The position numbers were made by a program, and so were the translations under genes. From NCBI GenBank assembly GCA_017409475.1, contig JAFQSP010000003.1:310001-374000 (forward strand): 64,000 nucleotides of DNA. The letters are read 5' to 3'. A model generated the notes under the pieces. It did not search any database, was not told the DNA's origin, and saw only the letters and a program-made list of their open reading frames with translations. Source of the stretch: Clostridia bacterium (GTDB lineage: Bacteria; Bacillota; Clostridia; Oscillospirales; Acutalibacteraceae). Shown piece by piece: positions 34,025 to 42,698 of the stretch (positions within the stretch are counted from its first letter, which is position 1; each line of letters opens with the position of its first letter).

Positions 34025-35176
34025 TTAATACCAAAGGGTAAATTTATCGAATTTCCATTTTCCGCCTTGCTTTTTCATTGTAAATTTAATCTCTTCGTCA
34101 TCAACCATATCATCAGTGAGCTGGCTATAGTCATATTCCCACGAATCAAAATATTCCTCTTTAACATATTCAGCGTAAACAGTTAACTCGATTTTATCAT
34201 CCTTAACATCGGTTACCGCATATTCACTTTTTACATAATAAATATCTGAACCTCTGCCATGACAGCAAGCATACATCTTTCCGTCGGCCTCAATAAAATT
34301 GCCATATCCTAATAGTTTATCAACAAGGTCACTTGTAAAAATTTCATTAAGGCTTTTCTTTAACGCCTTGTAGCTTGAAAAGTCGATAAAATCGTATTCG
34401 CCACGTTGGTCACTTTCAATAAGATAATATGTCCAAGTATAACCGTCATTATCAGCGTCGTACGTTACATCATATTCGCAATAAGGCCCACCCAAACCAT
34501 CGAACATGCTATATGCTTTAACTGCATTTTTTAGATATTTTTCGTATACTTCTTCAGATGACAAATTATAAATTTCTTTATATTCGTCATAGTTACCTTT
34601 TATAATATTTCCGTCTTTTTCAGCCTGCTCGATGCTGTTTTGAATTTCGTTAACGATTGCATCACCGGTATCGGCACGATATTTATAGCACATCGCAATT
34701 TCGGTATTATATTCATTTGTCAGTGATCTGCATAGTAAATACTTGTATTTTAAATCAGGCCCATAATACCAAAAGACACCTTCGTTATTATCATAATACA
34801 AAACAATTTTATCGTTATCAATTGAAACAAAGCTTCCATTATCGACATAGGTATAATAATCGGTATTTTTAGTCACTAAATTGATTCGCTCACAGGTGCC
34901 GCTATCGGTAAATTTCCAGCTGTAAACATCGCCATCATCAGAATGATAATCAATCCAAAAATAATCATATTTAGCCTCTGTAACCGGACTGTTTGCCATC
35001 GATTTTGAGCCACCGAAAGAAAAACCGAAAGACGAATAATAAACTAAAACGCCAAATAGAATAACCAATACAATCAATATCGAGCCTAAAATTAGCCATT
35101 TGTATTTAGGCACCTGATATACTACCGTAGGCTGAGACAATTCTTCATTAAAATCATTATTATAATTTTCTCGCAT
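34025..35176 (-). CDS. Uncharacterised membrane-anchored protein
   Basis: The 383-residue protein has a cytoplasmic N-terminal stretch, one membrane segment (about 27-48, WLILGSILIVLVILFGVLVYY in part) and a long outside domain rich in tyrosine and aspartate. The C-terminal 120 residues (SDLVDKLLGYGNFIEADGKMY, CCHGRGSDIYYV, KWKFDKFTLWY) faintly resemble the IseA-type inhibitors of cell wall hydrolases; this is a weak guess. It begins 12 bases after the upstream Ig-domain gene and is likely cotranscribed. Confidence 0.65.
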   Translation of the reverse strand: MRENYNNDFNEELSQPTVVYQVPKYKWLILGSILIVLVILFGVLVYYSSFGFSFGGSKSMANSPVTEAKYDYFWIDYHSDDGDVYSWKFTDSGTCERINLVTKNTDYYTYVDNGSFVSIDNDKIVLYYDNNEGVFWYYGPDLKYKYLLCRSLTNEYNTEIAMCYKYRADTGDAIVNEIQNSIEQAEKDGNIIKGNYDEYKEIYNLSSEEVYEKYLKNAVKAYSMFDGLGGPYCEYDVTYDADNDGYTWTYYLIESDQRGEYDFIDFSSYKALKKSLNEIFTSDLVDKLLGYGNFIEADGKMYACCHGRGSDIYYVKSEYAVTDVKDDKIELTVYAEYVKEEYFDSWEYDYSQLTDDMVDDEEIKFTMKKQGGKWKFDKFTLWY

Positions 35177-35188
35177 TCAAATCATCTC

Positions 35189-37090
35189 CTATTCGTCAAT
35201 TTTAATAAGGCAGGAATCTTCTAATCCCAAATCGGATGTAACAGTTATAAGTACCATTCCGGCTTTTTTAGCTGTAATTTTACCTGTTCTTGAGTCAATT
35301 TCAGCAACTGACGTGTCATTACATTTGAATAAAACACCCGTATCGTTGGTATCAACGGTAACATTAAATTTATCGCCAACGTCAATATGCTTTATGCCCG
35401 AAATTTCAATATATTTTTGTGTCGAAAATCCTTCTAATACATATCCGTTATATGAAATTCTAACCTTTAACCATATTGGATTTTTCTTATCCCCTGTGTT
35501 ATAAGGCTCAACAACGGTAACTATTGAATTATGTACCTGTTTTACGTAGCTCTTTTTATTAGACGGGTTAATAAGAATTCGTTTATATTCGGTTGACGGT
35601 CCATTTCTGAAATTGAGCCATGATTTAACATCATTCAGTTTAACCACACCGGTCTTACTTGTATTACAGTTGCTTATACTCAAATACTTTGTTTGGTAAT
35701 CATAATCTATTGAATCATCAATATTTGTATTCAAATTATCCGACATAATATAATATCCGGTAAGATAGTACGGGTCGTAACAAACAAAGCTATCGGCTAA
35801 ATAATTATTTACGTTGACAAGAAAATCGTTTGATGCTTCTCCGCCTTCCGATAATTTAATATTTGCGCTATCGCTTTCTACAACGACCTTTTTATAATTT
35901 CGGTCAAAGCGTATCAACTCATAATTATAGTTTTGAGTATAGTCGGATTTCGAGATACCTTGATAATATCTGTAAATATGATACAAAGAGTCCTTATTTA
36001 AAACATAAACCGCTCCATCCTCACTACTATTAGAGTAAACCTTACGCAGTCGCGAATTAAACAGGGTTAATACCTCTACTATGTATTTATTTCCGTCGCT
36101 ATAGCAGCATATAACATCCTCGCCGGTAGAATCGCTAAAATCAGAAATTGCAAAATGTATATCAGTATAGCCTGAATCCTCTAAAAATTTCGAGTAACGG
36201 AAACACATCTTACGCAAAAAGCTTGTATCATAAGTAATTTTATCGGCAGCGTATGCCGACTCACCTACAACCTTACGATAGGCTAATGTGTTTCCATTTA
36301 AATTGTATAAAAAGCTAAGCATTCCGTTATCAAAAACAACATTGGTAACAGAATATGGGCTAATCTGAACAGGAATTGAATGAACAACAAGATTATCAGA
36401 GACATTGTCATAATCGGCAAATATGCAAATATTTGTTGACTTAAAGCAATTCGCCAATTCGCTCTCGGAACTTGCAATCAATTTATCCATGTAGTTGGTT
36501 ACAAAAATCAAATATTCATTCTGACCGTCATTATCAATATCGGAAAAAATTTTTCTCGGTTCTTCTGCGACGAAATTTGAAAGTTTGTTATAATAAGAAT
36601 TCATAAAATCGTCGGCTGAATCAATTTGTTCTAAAACACAGCTTGAATAAACGAAGGCTTTACCATCGGTACTTGCTGAATTATCAACGAATACACCTTT
36701 TTTATTTAAATCAACGGTAAAGCTCTGTTCTCCGCTATCGGTTGCAAATTTATATGAAATAAAATAGTTGCTCCCATTTTTATTTAAACCGCATTCATTT
36801 GAATCAAAATACTGTTCATCAACAATAGCCGAAACTATCGAAGCGTCAATAAGCTGACCTGCTTTGTTCTCTATACTTGATTTTGATTCAAAGAAAACTC
36901 CGCTAAATCCATTTGTAACAGTAAACGCAAACGCAGAAACTACCACAGCAAAAACAGAAGTAACTGCAATCATTACCCTAAAAACAGTCCTATTATTCGG
37001 ATTTTTACTTGCTTTAATAAATCCGATGACTATTCCAATTATAATACCGGTAAAAATAGCAATAATTAAATAACCTAACACCGAAAACAT
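35189..37090 (-). CDS. Membrane protein with SH3-like and Ig-like (BIG2) domains
   Basis: The 633-residue protein has two N-terminal membrane segments (about 5-27 and 38-60). The middle is a large outside domain of unknown family. Near 505-585 is a bacterial SH3-like domain (WLNFRNGPSTEYKRIL, IWLKVRISYNGYVLEGFST), and the last 70 residues form a bacterial Ig-like group 2 domain (ISGIKHIDVGDKF, VAEIDSRTGKITAKKAGMV). Both domain types are common in wall-associated proteins. It probably works at the cell surface with the downstream membrane protein. Confidence 0.75.
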   Translation of the reverse strand: MFSVLGYLIIAIFTGIIIGIVIGFIKASKNPNNRTVFRVMIAVTSVFAVVVSAFAFTVTNGFSGVFFESKSSIENKAGQLIDASIVSAIVDEQYFDSNECGLNKNGSNYFISYKFATDSGEQSFTVDLNKKGVFVDNSASTDGKAFVYSSCVLEQIDSADDFMNSYYNKLSNFVAEEPRKIFSDIDNDGQNEYLIFVTNYMDKLIASSESELANCFKSTNICIFADYDNVSDNLVVHSIPVQISPYSVTNVVFDNGMLSFLYNLNGNTLAYRKVVGESAYAADKITYDTSFLRKMCFRYSKFLEDSGYTDIHFAISDFSDSTGEDVICCYSDGNKYIVEVLTLFNSRLRKVYSNSSEDGAVYVLNKDSLYHIYRYYQGISKSDYTQNYNYELIRFDRNYKKVVVESDSANIKLSEGGEASNDFLVNVNNYLADSFVCYDPYYLTGYYIMSDNLNTNIDDSIDYDYQTKYLSISNCNTSKTGVVKLNDVKSWLNFRNGPSTEYKRILINPSNKKSYVKQVHNSIVTVVEPYNTGDKKNPIWLKVRISYNGYVLEGFSTQKYIEISGIKHIDVGDKFNVTVDTNDTGVLFKCNDTSVAEIDSRTGKITAKKAGMVLITVTSDLGLEDSCLIKIDE

Positions 37091-37160
37091 TTCAATTCCT
37101 CCTTAGATTACTCATAATTTGATAATATCATATATCCTCCTCTTATTCAACATATTTTGC

Positions 37161-37197
37161 AAAAAGACTCGGTCTCAATATGAAACCGAGTCTTTTT
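37161..37197 (-). terminator. Terminator at the end of spoIIR
   Basis: A 13-bp stem (37161-37173 with 37185-37197) with an 11-base loop starts at the spoIIR stop codon and ends in TTTTT on the minus strand. Confidence 0.9.
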
Positions 37198-37817
37198 CAG
37201 AATTTTGAAATAATTTTCTCATACCATTCAACAAGTTTAAATTTAACCTTATAATTATCGTAGCCTTTTATGACATTAACTTCGTCATCATCCAACTTAT
37301 CATCCAGTTCAATTGACGGCGAAAGACAAATTGACGGAAACATGACGCACCACCAATTTTTGCCCTTTCCCTCCCCAATTTTCACATTCAATGCCAAGTA
37401 TTCTCCGGCCGGCAAGGAATATCCATCATAGTGACGGGTATCAAAATCGGTATAGTCAAGATTCGCCTCAACCCGATAATTAAATCCGTTTATGTTAATT
37501 TCGTCCTCTGCGCATTGAATTATTTGAGGTAAAATTTTATCGGTCAGTTCAACCGCCTCTTCATAATCAGCAGCAGTTAAAAACACGTCACCTGTTTCGG
37601 CTAAAATTCTGTCACGTACTTTTAATTTAAGGGATTGGTCAATTTCGCTGTCGGAATTTGCAATTACGTGAAGTCGCAGAACGTCACTTCGTATTTTTTG
37701 ACAACTCACATTAAACCGTGACATAGAAACAAGACAGGTTAAAATTATAACGCACGAAATTACAACTGAAATTTTTGATAAGTACCTATGTTTAATAATA
37801 TTCAAAAAAGCATCCAT
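37197..37817 (-). CDS. spoIIR: Stage II sporulation protein R
   Basis: SpoIIR is secreted by the forespore and triggers the SpoIIGA protease that activates sigma-E in the mother cell. The 206-residue protein has a membrane or signal segment (about 15-32) and the conserved DVLRLHVIANSDSEIDQSLKLKVRD, the YDGYSLPAGEYLALNVKIGEG and GKNWWCVMFPSICL motifs. The first codons lie in the 3' arm of the ispE terminator and the apparent ribosome binding site touches the ATG, so the start could instead be a TTG 12 bases on. A forespore promoter would have to lie inside the end of ispE. Confidence 0.94.
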   Translation of the reverse strand: MDAFLNIIKHRYLSKISVVISCVIILTCLVSMSRFNVSCQKIRSDVLRLHVIANSDSEIDQSLKLKVRDRILAETGDVFLTAADYEEAVELTDKILPQIIQCAEDEININGFNYRVEANLDYTDFDTRHYDGYSLPAGEYLALNVKIGEGKGKNWWCVMFPSICLSPSIELDDKLDDDEVNVIKGYDNYKVKFKLVEWYEKIISKF

Positions 37818-37847
37818 CCTTTCATTGGAAAGTATTGGATGCTTTTT
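37805..37847 (-). terminator. Terminator of ispE overlapping the spoIIR start
   Basis: Twelve-base perfect arms (37805-37816 with 37836-37847) and an inner CTTTC/GAAAG stem form a hairpin followed by T on the minus strand, seven bases after the ispE stop. The distal arm is the first codons of spoIIR. Confidence 0.85.
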
Positions 37848-37853
37848 AATTTT

Positions 37854-38711
37854 TTATTCAATAATTTCAATACCCGATGAAACAGGTTGGCATAAATAAA
37901 TATCGTCATATTTATTTTTTAAGTTATTATAACAGTTTTCAGCCATTTGTTTATCATTAAATACACCGAAAAAGGTTGGTCCGCTTCCACTTAACGAAAC
38001 AGCATCAGCACCACAGTTTATTAAATCTATTTGAACCGCAACCGATGTTTCATCGGTCCAAAACTGCTTAAAATCATTGTGCATAAAACGGAATGCATCA
38101 GGTTTTCCAGTCTTCATTTCAGTAAGCAGTTCTTCCGCATTGGCCGAAATAATTTCATTAGATTCATCAATTAAAGAGTACATATAACCCGTTGATTTTT
38201 TAGTTCCTGCTTTTATTAAAACAAGGTTACTGTTACATATAACATCCTGCTTTTCTATTACATCGCCGAAGCCCTTTACCCTTGCTGTACCGCCTATCAA
38301 GCAAAACGGTACGTCGGCACCGATCTTTCCAGCCAAAGCGACGATCTCGGTTTCGGACAATTTATTGTACATGCGGTTTAATATATACAATACTGCCGCA
38401 GCGTCGGCGCTTCCACCGGCAAGTCCTGCGCTAATGGGAATATTTTTCTCAATACTAATTTTAATATTTTGCGTCGGCATATTTGCAGACTTAAAATACT
38501 CCAATGCCGCCCTTTCGGCAATATTATCATCAATAATATCACAATTACAAAAAGCTTTTACGCCTATAGTATCACCGTCTTCAACAGTAACCTTATCAGC
38601 AAGTGAAATAGACTGCATAATCATATCAAGATCATGCAGTCCGTCATCTCTTTTACCCACAACCTTTAAAAAAAGGTTGATTTTCGCATAAGCAAGCGCA
38701 GATAATTTCAT
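37854..38711 (-). CDS. ispE: 4-diphosphocytidyl-2-C-methyl-D-erythritol kinase
   Basis: IspE is the ATP-dependent kinase of the non-mevalonate isoprenoid pathway. The 285-residue protein opens with AYAKINLFLKVVGKRDDGLHDLDMIMQ, holds the GHMP kinase motif PISAGLAGGSADAAAVL, DVPFCLIGGTARVKG and the C-terminal SLSGSGPTFFGVF. It follows the aminotransferase by six bases and ends in the terminator that covers the spoIIR start. Confidence 0.97.
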   Translation of the reverse strand: MKLSALAYAKINLFLKVVGKRDDGLHDLDMIMQSISLADKVTVEDGDTIGVKAFCNCDIIDDNIAERAALEYFKSANMPTQNIKISIEKNIPISAGLAGGSADAAAVLYILNRMYNKLSETEIVALAGKIGADVPFCLIGGTARVKGFGDVIEKQDVICNSNLVLIKAGTKKSTGYMYSLIDESNEIISANAEELLTEMKTGKPDAFRFMHNDFKQFWTDETSVAVQIDLINCGADAVSLSGSGPTFFGVFNDKQMAENCYNNLKNKYDDIYLCQPVSSGIEIIE

Positions 38712-38717
38712 AAAATC

Positions 38718-39887
38718 TTATCCTTTTAGCTTATTTACAAATAATTCAATTCGTTTGAGCGCCTCTTCGATATGATCAATCGAATAGCAATATGAAACGC
38801 GGATATATCCCTCGCCACATTCGCCAAAAGCATCACCTGGTATAACTGCGACACGGTATTCACGAAGCAATCTTTCGCAAAATTCATTCGACGAAAGTCC
38901 CGTACTCTTTATACACGGGAATGCATAAAACGCACCCTTTGGCTCGAAGCAATGAAGTCCTATTTTATTAAATCCGTTCACCATATATCTTCTTCTGGCG
39001 TCGTACTGATTTCTCATTTTAATAATATCGTCATCGCCGTTTTGAAGTGCTTCGATAGCGGCAAATTGTGATGTAGTAGGTGCGCTCATAATAGCAAATT
39101 GATGAATTTTTACCATCTGCTTCATCACTTCGGGATTAGCACAAGCATAGCCCATTCGCCAACCGGTCATTGAGTGCGACTTTGAAAAGCCGCCGATAAG
39201 CACGGTTCTTTCCTTCATGCCGTCAATTTCGGCGATAGAAACGTGATTTGATCCGTAGGTTAGCTCACAGTAAATTTCGTCAGAAAGGATTAAAATATCG
39301 GTATCCTTTAACACCGCGGCGATTGCTTCAAGGTCGTCCCTGGCCATAATCGCACCGGTAGGATTACAGGGATAAGGCAAAATGAGCAGCTTAGTTTTAT
39401 CACTAATTGCCTCTTTAAGCTGGTTGGCGGTTAATCTGAAATCATTTTCCTCCACCGTATTAATAAACACAGGAACTCCGCCCGCAAGACGAACAATAGG
39501 CTCGTAGCAAACAAAGCTCGGTTGAGGAATTATAACCTCGTCACCGGGGTTAACAATCGCTCTTATGGCGCAGTCAATTCCTTCGCTACCGCCAACAGTA
39601 ATGAGAATATCGCTATCGGCATTGTAGCAAAGATTGTATTTGCGATTTAAATATTTTGACACCTCTTGACGAAGTGTAACAATACCTCTATTTGCGGTGT
39701 AACGGGTTTTTTTATCTTCAAGAGATTGAATCCCCGCCTGTCTGATATGCCAAGGTGTAGCAAAATCAGGCTCACCGACACCGAGAGATATAACATTTTC
39801 CATTTTTTCGGCTATATCGAAATACTTTCTAATGCCCGACGGCTTTGTATCCAATACAGCTCGATTAAGCAGCTTGTTAAAGTCCAT
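38718..39887 (-). CDS. PLP-dependent class I/II aminotransferase
   Basis: The 389-residue protein is a fold-type I aminotransferase, with SLGVGEPDFATPWHIR, YTANRGIVTLRQEVSKYL, the PYPCNPTGAIM loop, the SDEIYCELTYG motif and the PLP lysine in IGGFSKSHSMTGWRMGYA. The sequence resembles aromatic or aspartate-type enzymes, but the substrate cannot be set by eye. It overlaps the Lrp regulator stop by one base (TAATG), so it may be regulated by or with that amino-acid sensor. Confidence 0.92.
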   Translation of the reverse strand: MDFNKLLNRAVLDTKPSGIRKYFDIAEKMENVISLGVGEPDFATPWHIRQAGIQSLEDKKTRYTANRGIVTLRQEVSKYLNRKYNLCYNADSDILITVGGSEGIDCAIRAIVNPGDEVIIPQPSFVCYEPIVRLAGGVPVFINTVEENDFRLTANQLKEAISDKTKLLILPYPCNPTGAIMARDDLEAIAAVLKDTDILILSDEIYCELTYGSNHVSIAEIDGMKERTVLIGGFSKSHSMTGWRMGYACANPEVMKQMVKIHQFAIMSAPTTSQFAAIEALQNGDDDIIKMRNQYDARRRYMVNGFNKIGLHCFEPKGAFYAFPCIKSTGLSSNEFCERLLREYRVAVIPGDAFGECGEGYIRVSYCYSIDHIEEALKRIELFVNKLKG

Positions 39888-40369
39888 TAGAACGAAACGT
39901 TCTCCCTATCATCGAGTTTTGTATCCTGAATTTCGATACCGTTATCCTTGTATGTCCTGAGAATAAAATGAGTTGCGGTTGAAACGACACCTGCTATTGT
40001 AGCCAGACGCTTTGCAACAAACATCGCAATTTCCTGAAAGCTTCTACCCTTTACAATTACGCAAAGGTCATATCCACCCGACATAAGATATACCGACTCA
40101 ACATGTTCAAATCCCATCACACGCTCGGCAATATCCTCGAATCCGGCATTCGGCTGAGGTGTAACTTTAAGCTCAATTATTGCTGTAACATGTGTGTTAT
40201 CAACCTTATCCCAATTAATGAGCGCAGTATATCCTCGAATAATACCATCTTTGTGAAGCTCTGCCATTTCTGAAGCAACAGCTTCGGTGTCGCTGCCAAG
40301 CATTAAGGCAAGCTCCTCTACCGAATATCTCGCATTTTCTTCAAGTAAAGATAAAAGTCGATTTCTCAT
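39887..40369 (-). CDS. Lrp/AsnC family transcriptional regulator
   Basis: This 160-residue protein has an N-terminal helix-turn-helix (YSVEELALMLGSDTEAVASEMAEL) and a C-terminal RAM/AsnC effector-binding domain (AIIELKVTPQPNAGFEDIAERV, VESVYLMSGGYDLCVIVKG). The start MRNRLLSLLEENARY at 40369 is chosen over an overlapping GTG at 40381 because GGAG would have no spacing there. Lrp-type regulators sense amino acids; the coupled aminotransferase is a likely target. Confidence 0.9.
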   Translation of the reverse strand: MRNRLLSLLEENARYSVEELALMLGSDTEAVASEMAELHKDGIIRGYTALINWDKVDNTHVTAIIELKVTPQPNAGFEDIAERVMGFEHVESVYLMSGGYDLCVIVKGRSFQEIAMFVAKRLATIAGVVSTATHFILRTYKDNGIEIQDTKLDDRENVSF

Positions 40370-40385
40370 ATCTTTAATCACTCCA

Positions 40386-40739
40386 TCAACCTGCTCCGCT
40401 AATCCAAAGAACAGCTAAAATAAGCGCGGGGATATAAAGAATCGGGCTTATAATCTTAGTCCATCTCATCCAGCTTAGACGAATACCGAAATCTCCAAGT
40501 GTCTGACACGCCTGGCAATATTTAAGGAATATCATAACATAAAGGAAGATGCTGAAAACACTTGCGCCACCGGCCCAAGAAATATCGGCAACTGAAGAAA
40601 GGAAAAAGCAAGTGTAAACAAAAAGAATACAAAAAGCCTGCATTCCAATCATAACCAAAAGACCGTTACGCTGTCTTGTTGTTATCGTAACTTTTCTGTT
40701 CTTTTCGCCTTCATCGGCCTGCATAATTGATCTAGCCAA
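40386..40739 (-). CDS. Small membrane protein of unknown function
   Basis: The 117-residue protein has a short basic, charged N-terminus and three hydrophobic segments (about 27-48, 57-75 and 92-114), so it is an inner membrane protein with the N-terminus likely inside. I recognise no family. The start is a TTG at 40739, nine bases after GGAGG; an ATG 15 bases on is too far from this site. It leads the Lrp-aminotransferase-ispE transcript. Confidence 0.7.
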   Translation of the reverse strand: MARSIMQADEGEKNRKVTITTRQRNGLLVMIGMQAFCILFVYTCFFLSSVADISWAGGASVFSIFLYVMIFLKYCQACQTLGDFGIRLSWMRWTKIISPILYIPALILAVLWISGAG

Positions 40740-40771
40740 AATAAAACGCCTCCGTTTATATATTTTTAGAC

Positions 40772-40800
40772 ATTATAACACAGCTTTTATAATAAGTAAA
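40772..40800 (-). promoter_or_regulatory. Sigma-A promoter of the membrane protein-Lrp-ispE operon
   Basis: TTTACT (40800-40795) and TATAAT (40777-40772) on the minus strand are spaced by 17 bases. The -10 is extended (TGT before TATAAT). Confidence 0.75.
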
Positions 40801-40846
40801 ACATTTTTTTACATTGTTAACAAAAATATAATTTTTATAATATCCA

Positions 40847-40875
40847 TTTACTTTATGGTAATATCGTGTTATAAT
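40847..40875 (+). promoter_or_regulatory. Sigma-A promoter of the ACT protein-PFL operon
   Basis: TTTACT (40847-40852) and TATAAT (40870-40875) are spaced by 17 bases with an extended -10, a near copy of the divergent promoter at 40772-40800. Confidence 0.75.
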
Positions 40876-40905
40876 ATCTTGAATTTTATAAAAGAGGTAA
40901 TTATT

Positions 40906-41175
40906 ATGAGAGCTATTTTAACAGTTGTCGGTAAAGACACCGTAGGAATCATGGCAAAGATTGCATCTCTTTGCTCCACACATAATGTCAATATCGTTGA
41001 CATCAACCAAACGGTTATGCAGGACCTTTTCTGCATGATTATGCTTTGCGATATCGATAAGATTAAAACTGATTTCAACAGTTTTTCCGATGCTGCAGCC
41101 GAACTCGGCGAAAAAGACAATCTTTCAATTCACGTTATGCATGAGGATATTTTTAACTCAATGCATAAGATATAA
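40906..41175 (+). CDS. ACT domain protein (UPF0237)
   Basis: This 89-residue protein is a single ACT domain of the UPF0237 family. It starts MRAILTVVGKDTVGIMAKIA and continues with NVNIVDINQTVMQDLFCMIML, the family signature. The start at 40906 follows GAGG; an upstream in-frame ATG (40855) lies before the promoter -10 and is rejected. ACT domains bind amino acids. It is followed 13 bases later by a UPF0210 gene, its usual partner. Confidence 0.95.
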   Translation: MRAILTVVGKDTVGIMAKIASLCSTHNVNIVDINQTVMQDLFCMIMLCDIDKIKTDFNSFSDAAAELGEKDNLSIHVMHEDIFNSMHKI

Positions 41176-41188
41176 AAGGTGATAAAAA

Positions 41189-42550
41189 ATGCTTAATACA
41201 AAGGATATTCTTGAAACTATATCAATGATTCAGGACGAAAATCTTGATATTCGTACGGTTACAATGGGTATTTCCCTGCTCGACTGTATTGATAGCGACA
41301 TTAATGCCGCTTGTAACAAGGTTTATGATAAAATCGTCCGTTACGCGCATAATCTCGTTCCCGTTTGTAACCAAATCGAAAAGGAATACGGTATTCCGAT
41401 TATAAATAAAAGAATTTCGGTTACACCCATCGCAATGCTTGCTTCCGCTTGCCAAACCAGCAATATAGTCAAGTTTGCTCATACGCTTGAAAAGGCAGCC
41501 ATGACGGTCGGTGTCAACTTTATCGGCGGCTACAGCGCATTGGTACAAAAGGGCTTTTCTAATGGCGACTATGCCTTAATCGAGAGCATACCCGAAGCGC
41601 TTGCTACGACCGACCACGTTTGCTCATCGGTTAACATCGGCTCAACAAAGGCCGGTATCAATATGGATGCCGTAAAGATGATGGGTAAAGCAATTAAAAA
41701 AGCGGCAGAACTTACTGCTGACCGCGACTGTATCGGTGCGGCTAAATTAGTTGTATTCTGTAACGCTCCCGAGGATAATCCATTTATGGCGGGTGCTTTC
41801 CACGGAGTTGGTGAAGCCGACTGTGTAATCAACGTCGGCGTTTCAGGACCCGGTGTAGTCAGAGCCGCGCTTTCAAAACTTGATAAAAGCGCAAATATCA
41901 CCGAAGTTGCCGACCTCATTAAGCGTACTGCATTTAAGATTACCCGCATGGGTCAACTTGTTGCAAAAGAGGCATCGTCACGCCTTTGCGTTCCGTTTGG
42001 AATCGTTGACCTTTCACTTGCACCCACGCCTGCAATCGGCGACTCGGTTGCTCACATTCTCGAGGAAATGGGTCTCGAACAATGCGGTTGCTGCGGTACA
42101 ACTGCCGCACTGGCGCTTCTCAACGATGCTGTTAAAAAGGGCGGCGTTATGGCATCGTCACACGTTGGCGGACTTTCGGGCGCATTCATCCCCGTAACCG
42201 AAGATGCCGGTATGATTGATGCGGCAAGAAGCGGTTGCCTCATTCTCGAAAAGCTTGAAGCGATGACCGCCGTTTGCTCGGTTGGCCTTGATATGATTAA
42301 TATTCCCGGAGATACTTCTCCCGAAGTTATCTCGGCTATAATTGCTGATGAAGCCGCAATCGGTATGGTAAACAGCAAAACTACTGCCGTACGTCTTATT
42401 CCCGCAATCGGTAAAAAAATTGGCGATGAGCTTTCATTCGGCGGATTGCTTGGCGGCGGTCCGGTTATGAGAGTAAATACCGGCTCACCTGAAATATTCA
42501 TTAATCGCGGTGGACGTCTCCCCGCACCTCTCCAAAGTCTGAAAAACTAA
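41189..42550 (+). CDS. PFL family protein (UPF0210, DUF711)
   Basis: The 453-residue protein matches the UPF0210/DUF711 family, related in fold to pyruvate formate-lyase-like proteins but with unknown reaction. Visible segments are [75 protein letters not shown] and the C-terminal [23 protein letters not shown]. It is cotranscribed with the ACT protein and ends at a terminator. Confidence 0.95.
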   Translation: MLNTKDILETISMIQDENLDIRTVTMGISLLDCIDSDINAACNKVYDKIVRYAHNLVPVCNQIEKEYGIPIINKRISVTPIAMLASACQTSNIVKFAHTLEKAAMTVGVNFIGGYSALVQKGFSNGDYALIESIPEALATTDHVCSSVNIGSTKAGINMDAVKMMGKAIKKAAELTADRDCIGAAKLVVFCNAPEDNPFMAGAFHGVGEADCVINVGVSGPGVVRAALSKLDKSANITEVADLIKRTAFKITRMGQLVAKEASSRLCVPFGIVDLSLAPTPAIGDSVAHILEEMGLEQCGCCGTTAALALLNDAVKKGGVMASSHVGGLSGAFIPVTEDAGMIDAARSGCLILEKLEAMTAVCSVGLDMINIPGDTSPEVISAIIADEAAIGMVNSKTTAVRLIPAIGKKIGDELSFGGLLGGGPVMRVNTGSPEIFINRGGRLPAPLQSLKN

Positions 42551-42562
42551 ACAGATTATACA

Positions 42563-42602
42563 TAAAAAATCATCGTTGCTTAATTACAACGGTGATTTTT
42601 TT
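42563..42602 (+). terminator. Terminator after the PFL family gene
   Basis: Arms 42563-42578 and 42587-42602, with one G-T wobble, form a stem with an 8-base loop and T-run, 12 bases after the stop codon. Confidence 0.88.
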
Positions 42603-42640
42603 ATGATTATTTTAAATCCTGACTATAGTAAAAAATTTTT

Positions 42641-42671
42641 AAGGCTTCCTGCCGTTTTGACAGGAAGCCTT
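42641..42671 (-). terminator. Terminator after the SGNH secreted protein gene
   Basis: An 11-bp perfect stem (42641-42651 with 42661-42671) with a 9-base loop is followed on the minus strand by an A-then-T-rich run. It lies 27 bases past the stop at 42699. Confidence 0.8.
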
Positions 42672-42698
42672 AGTTTTACGAAAAGACTTTATGTTAGA

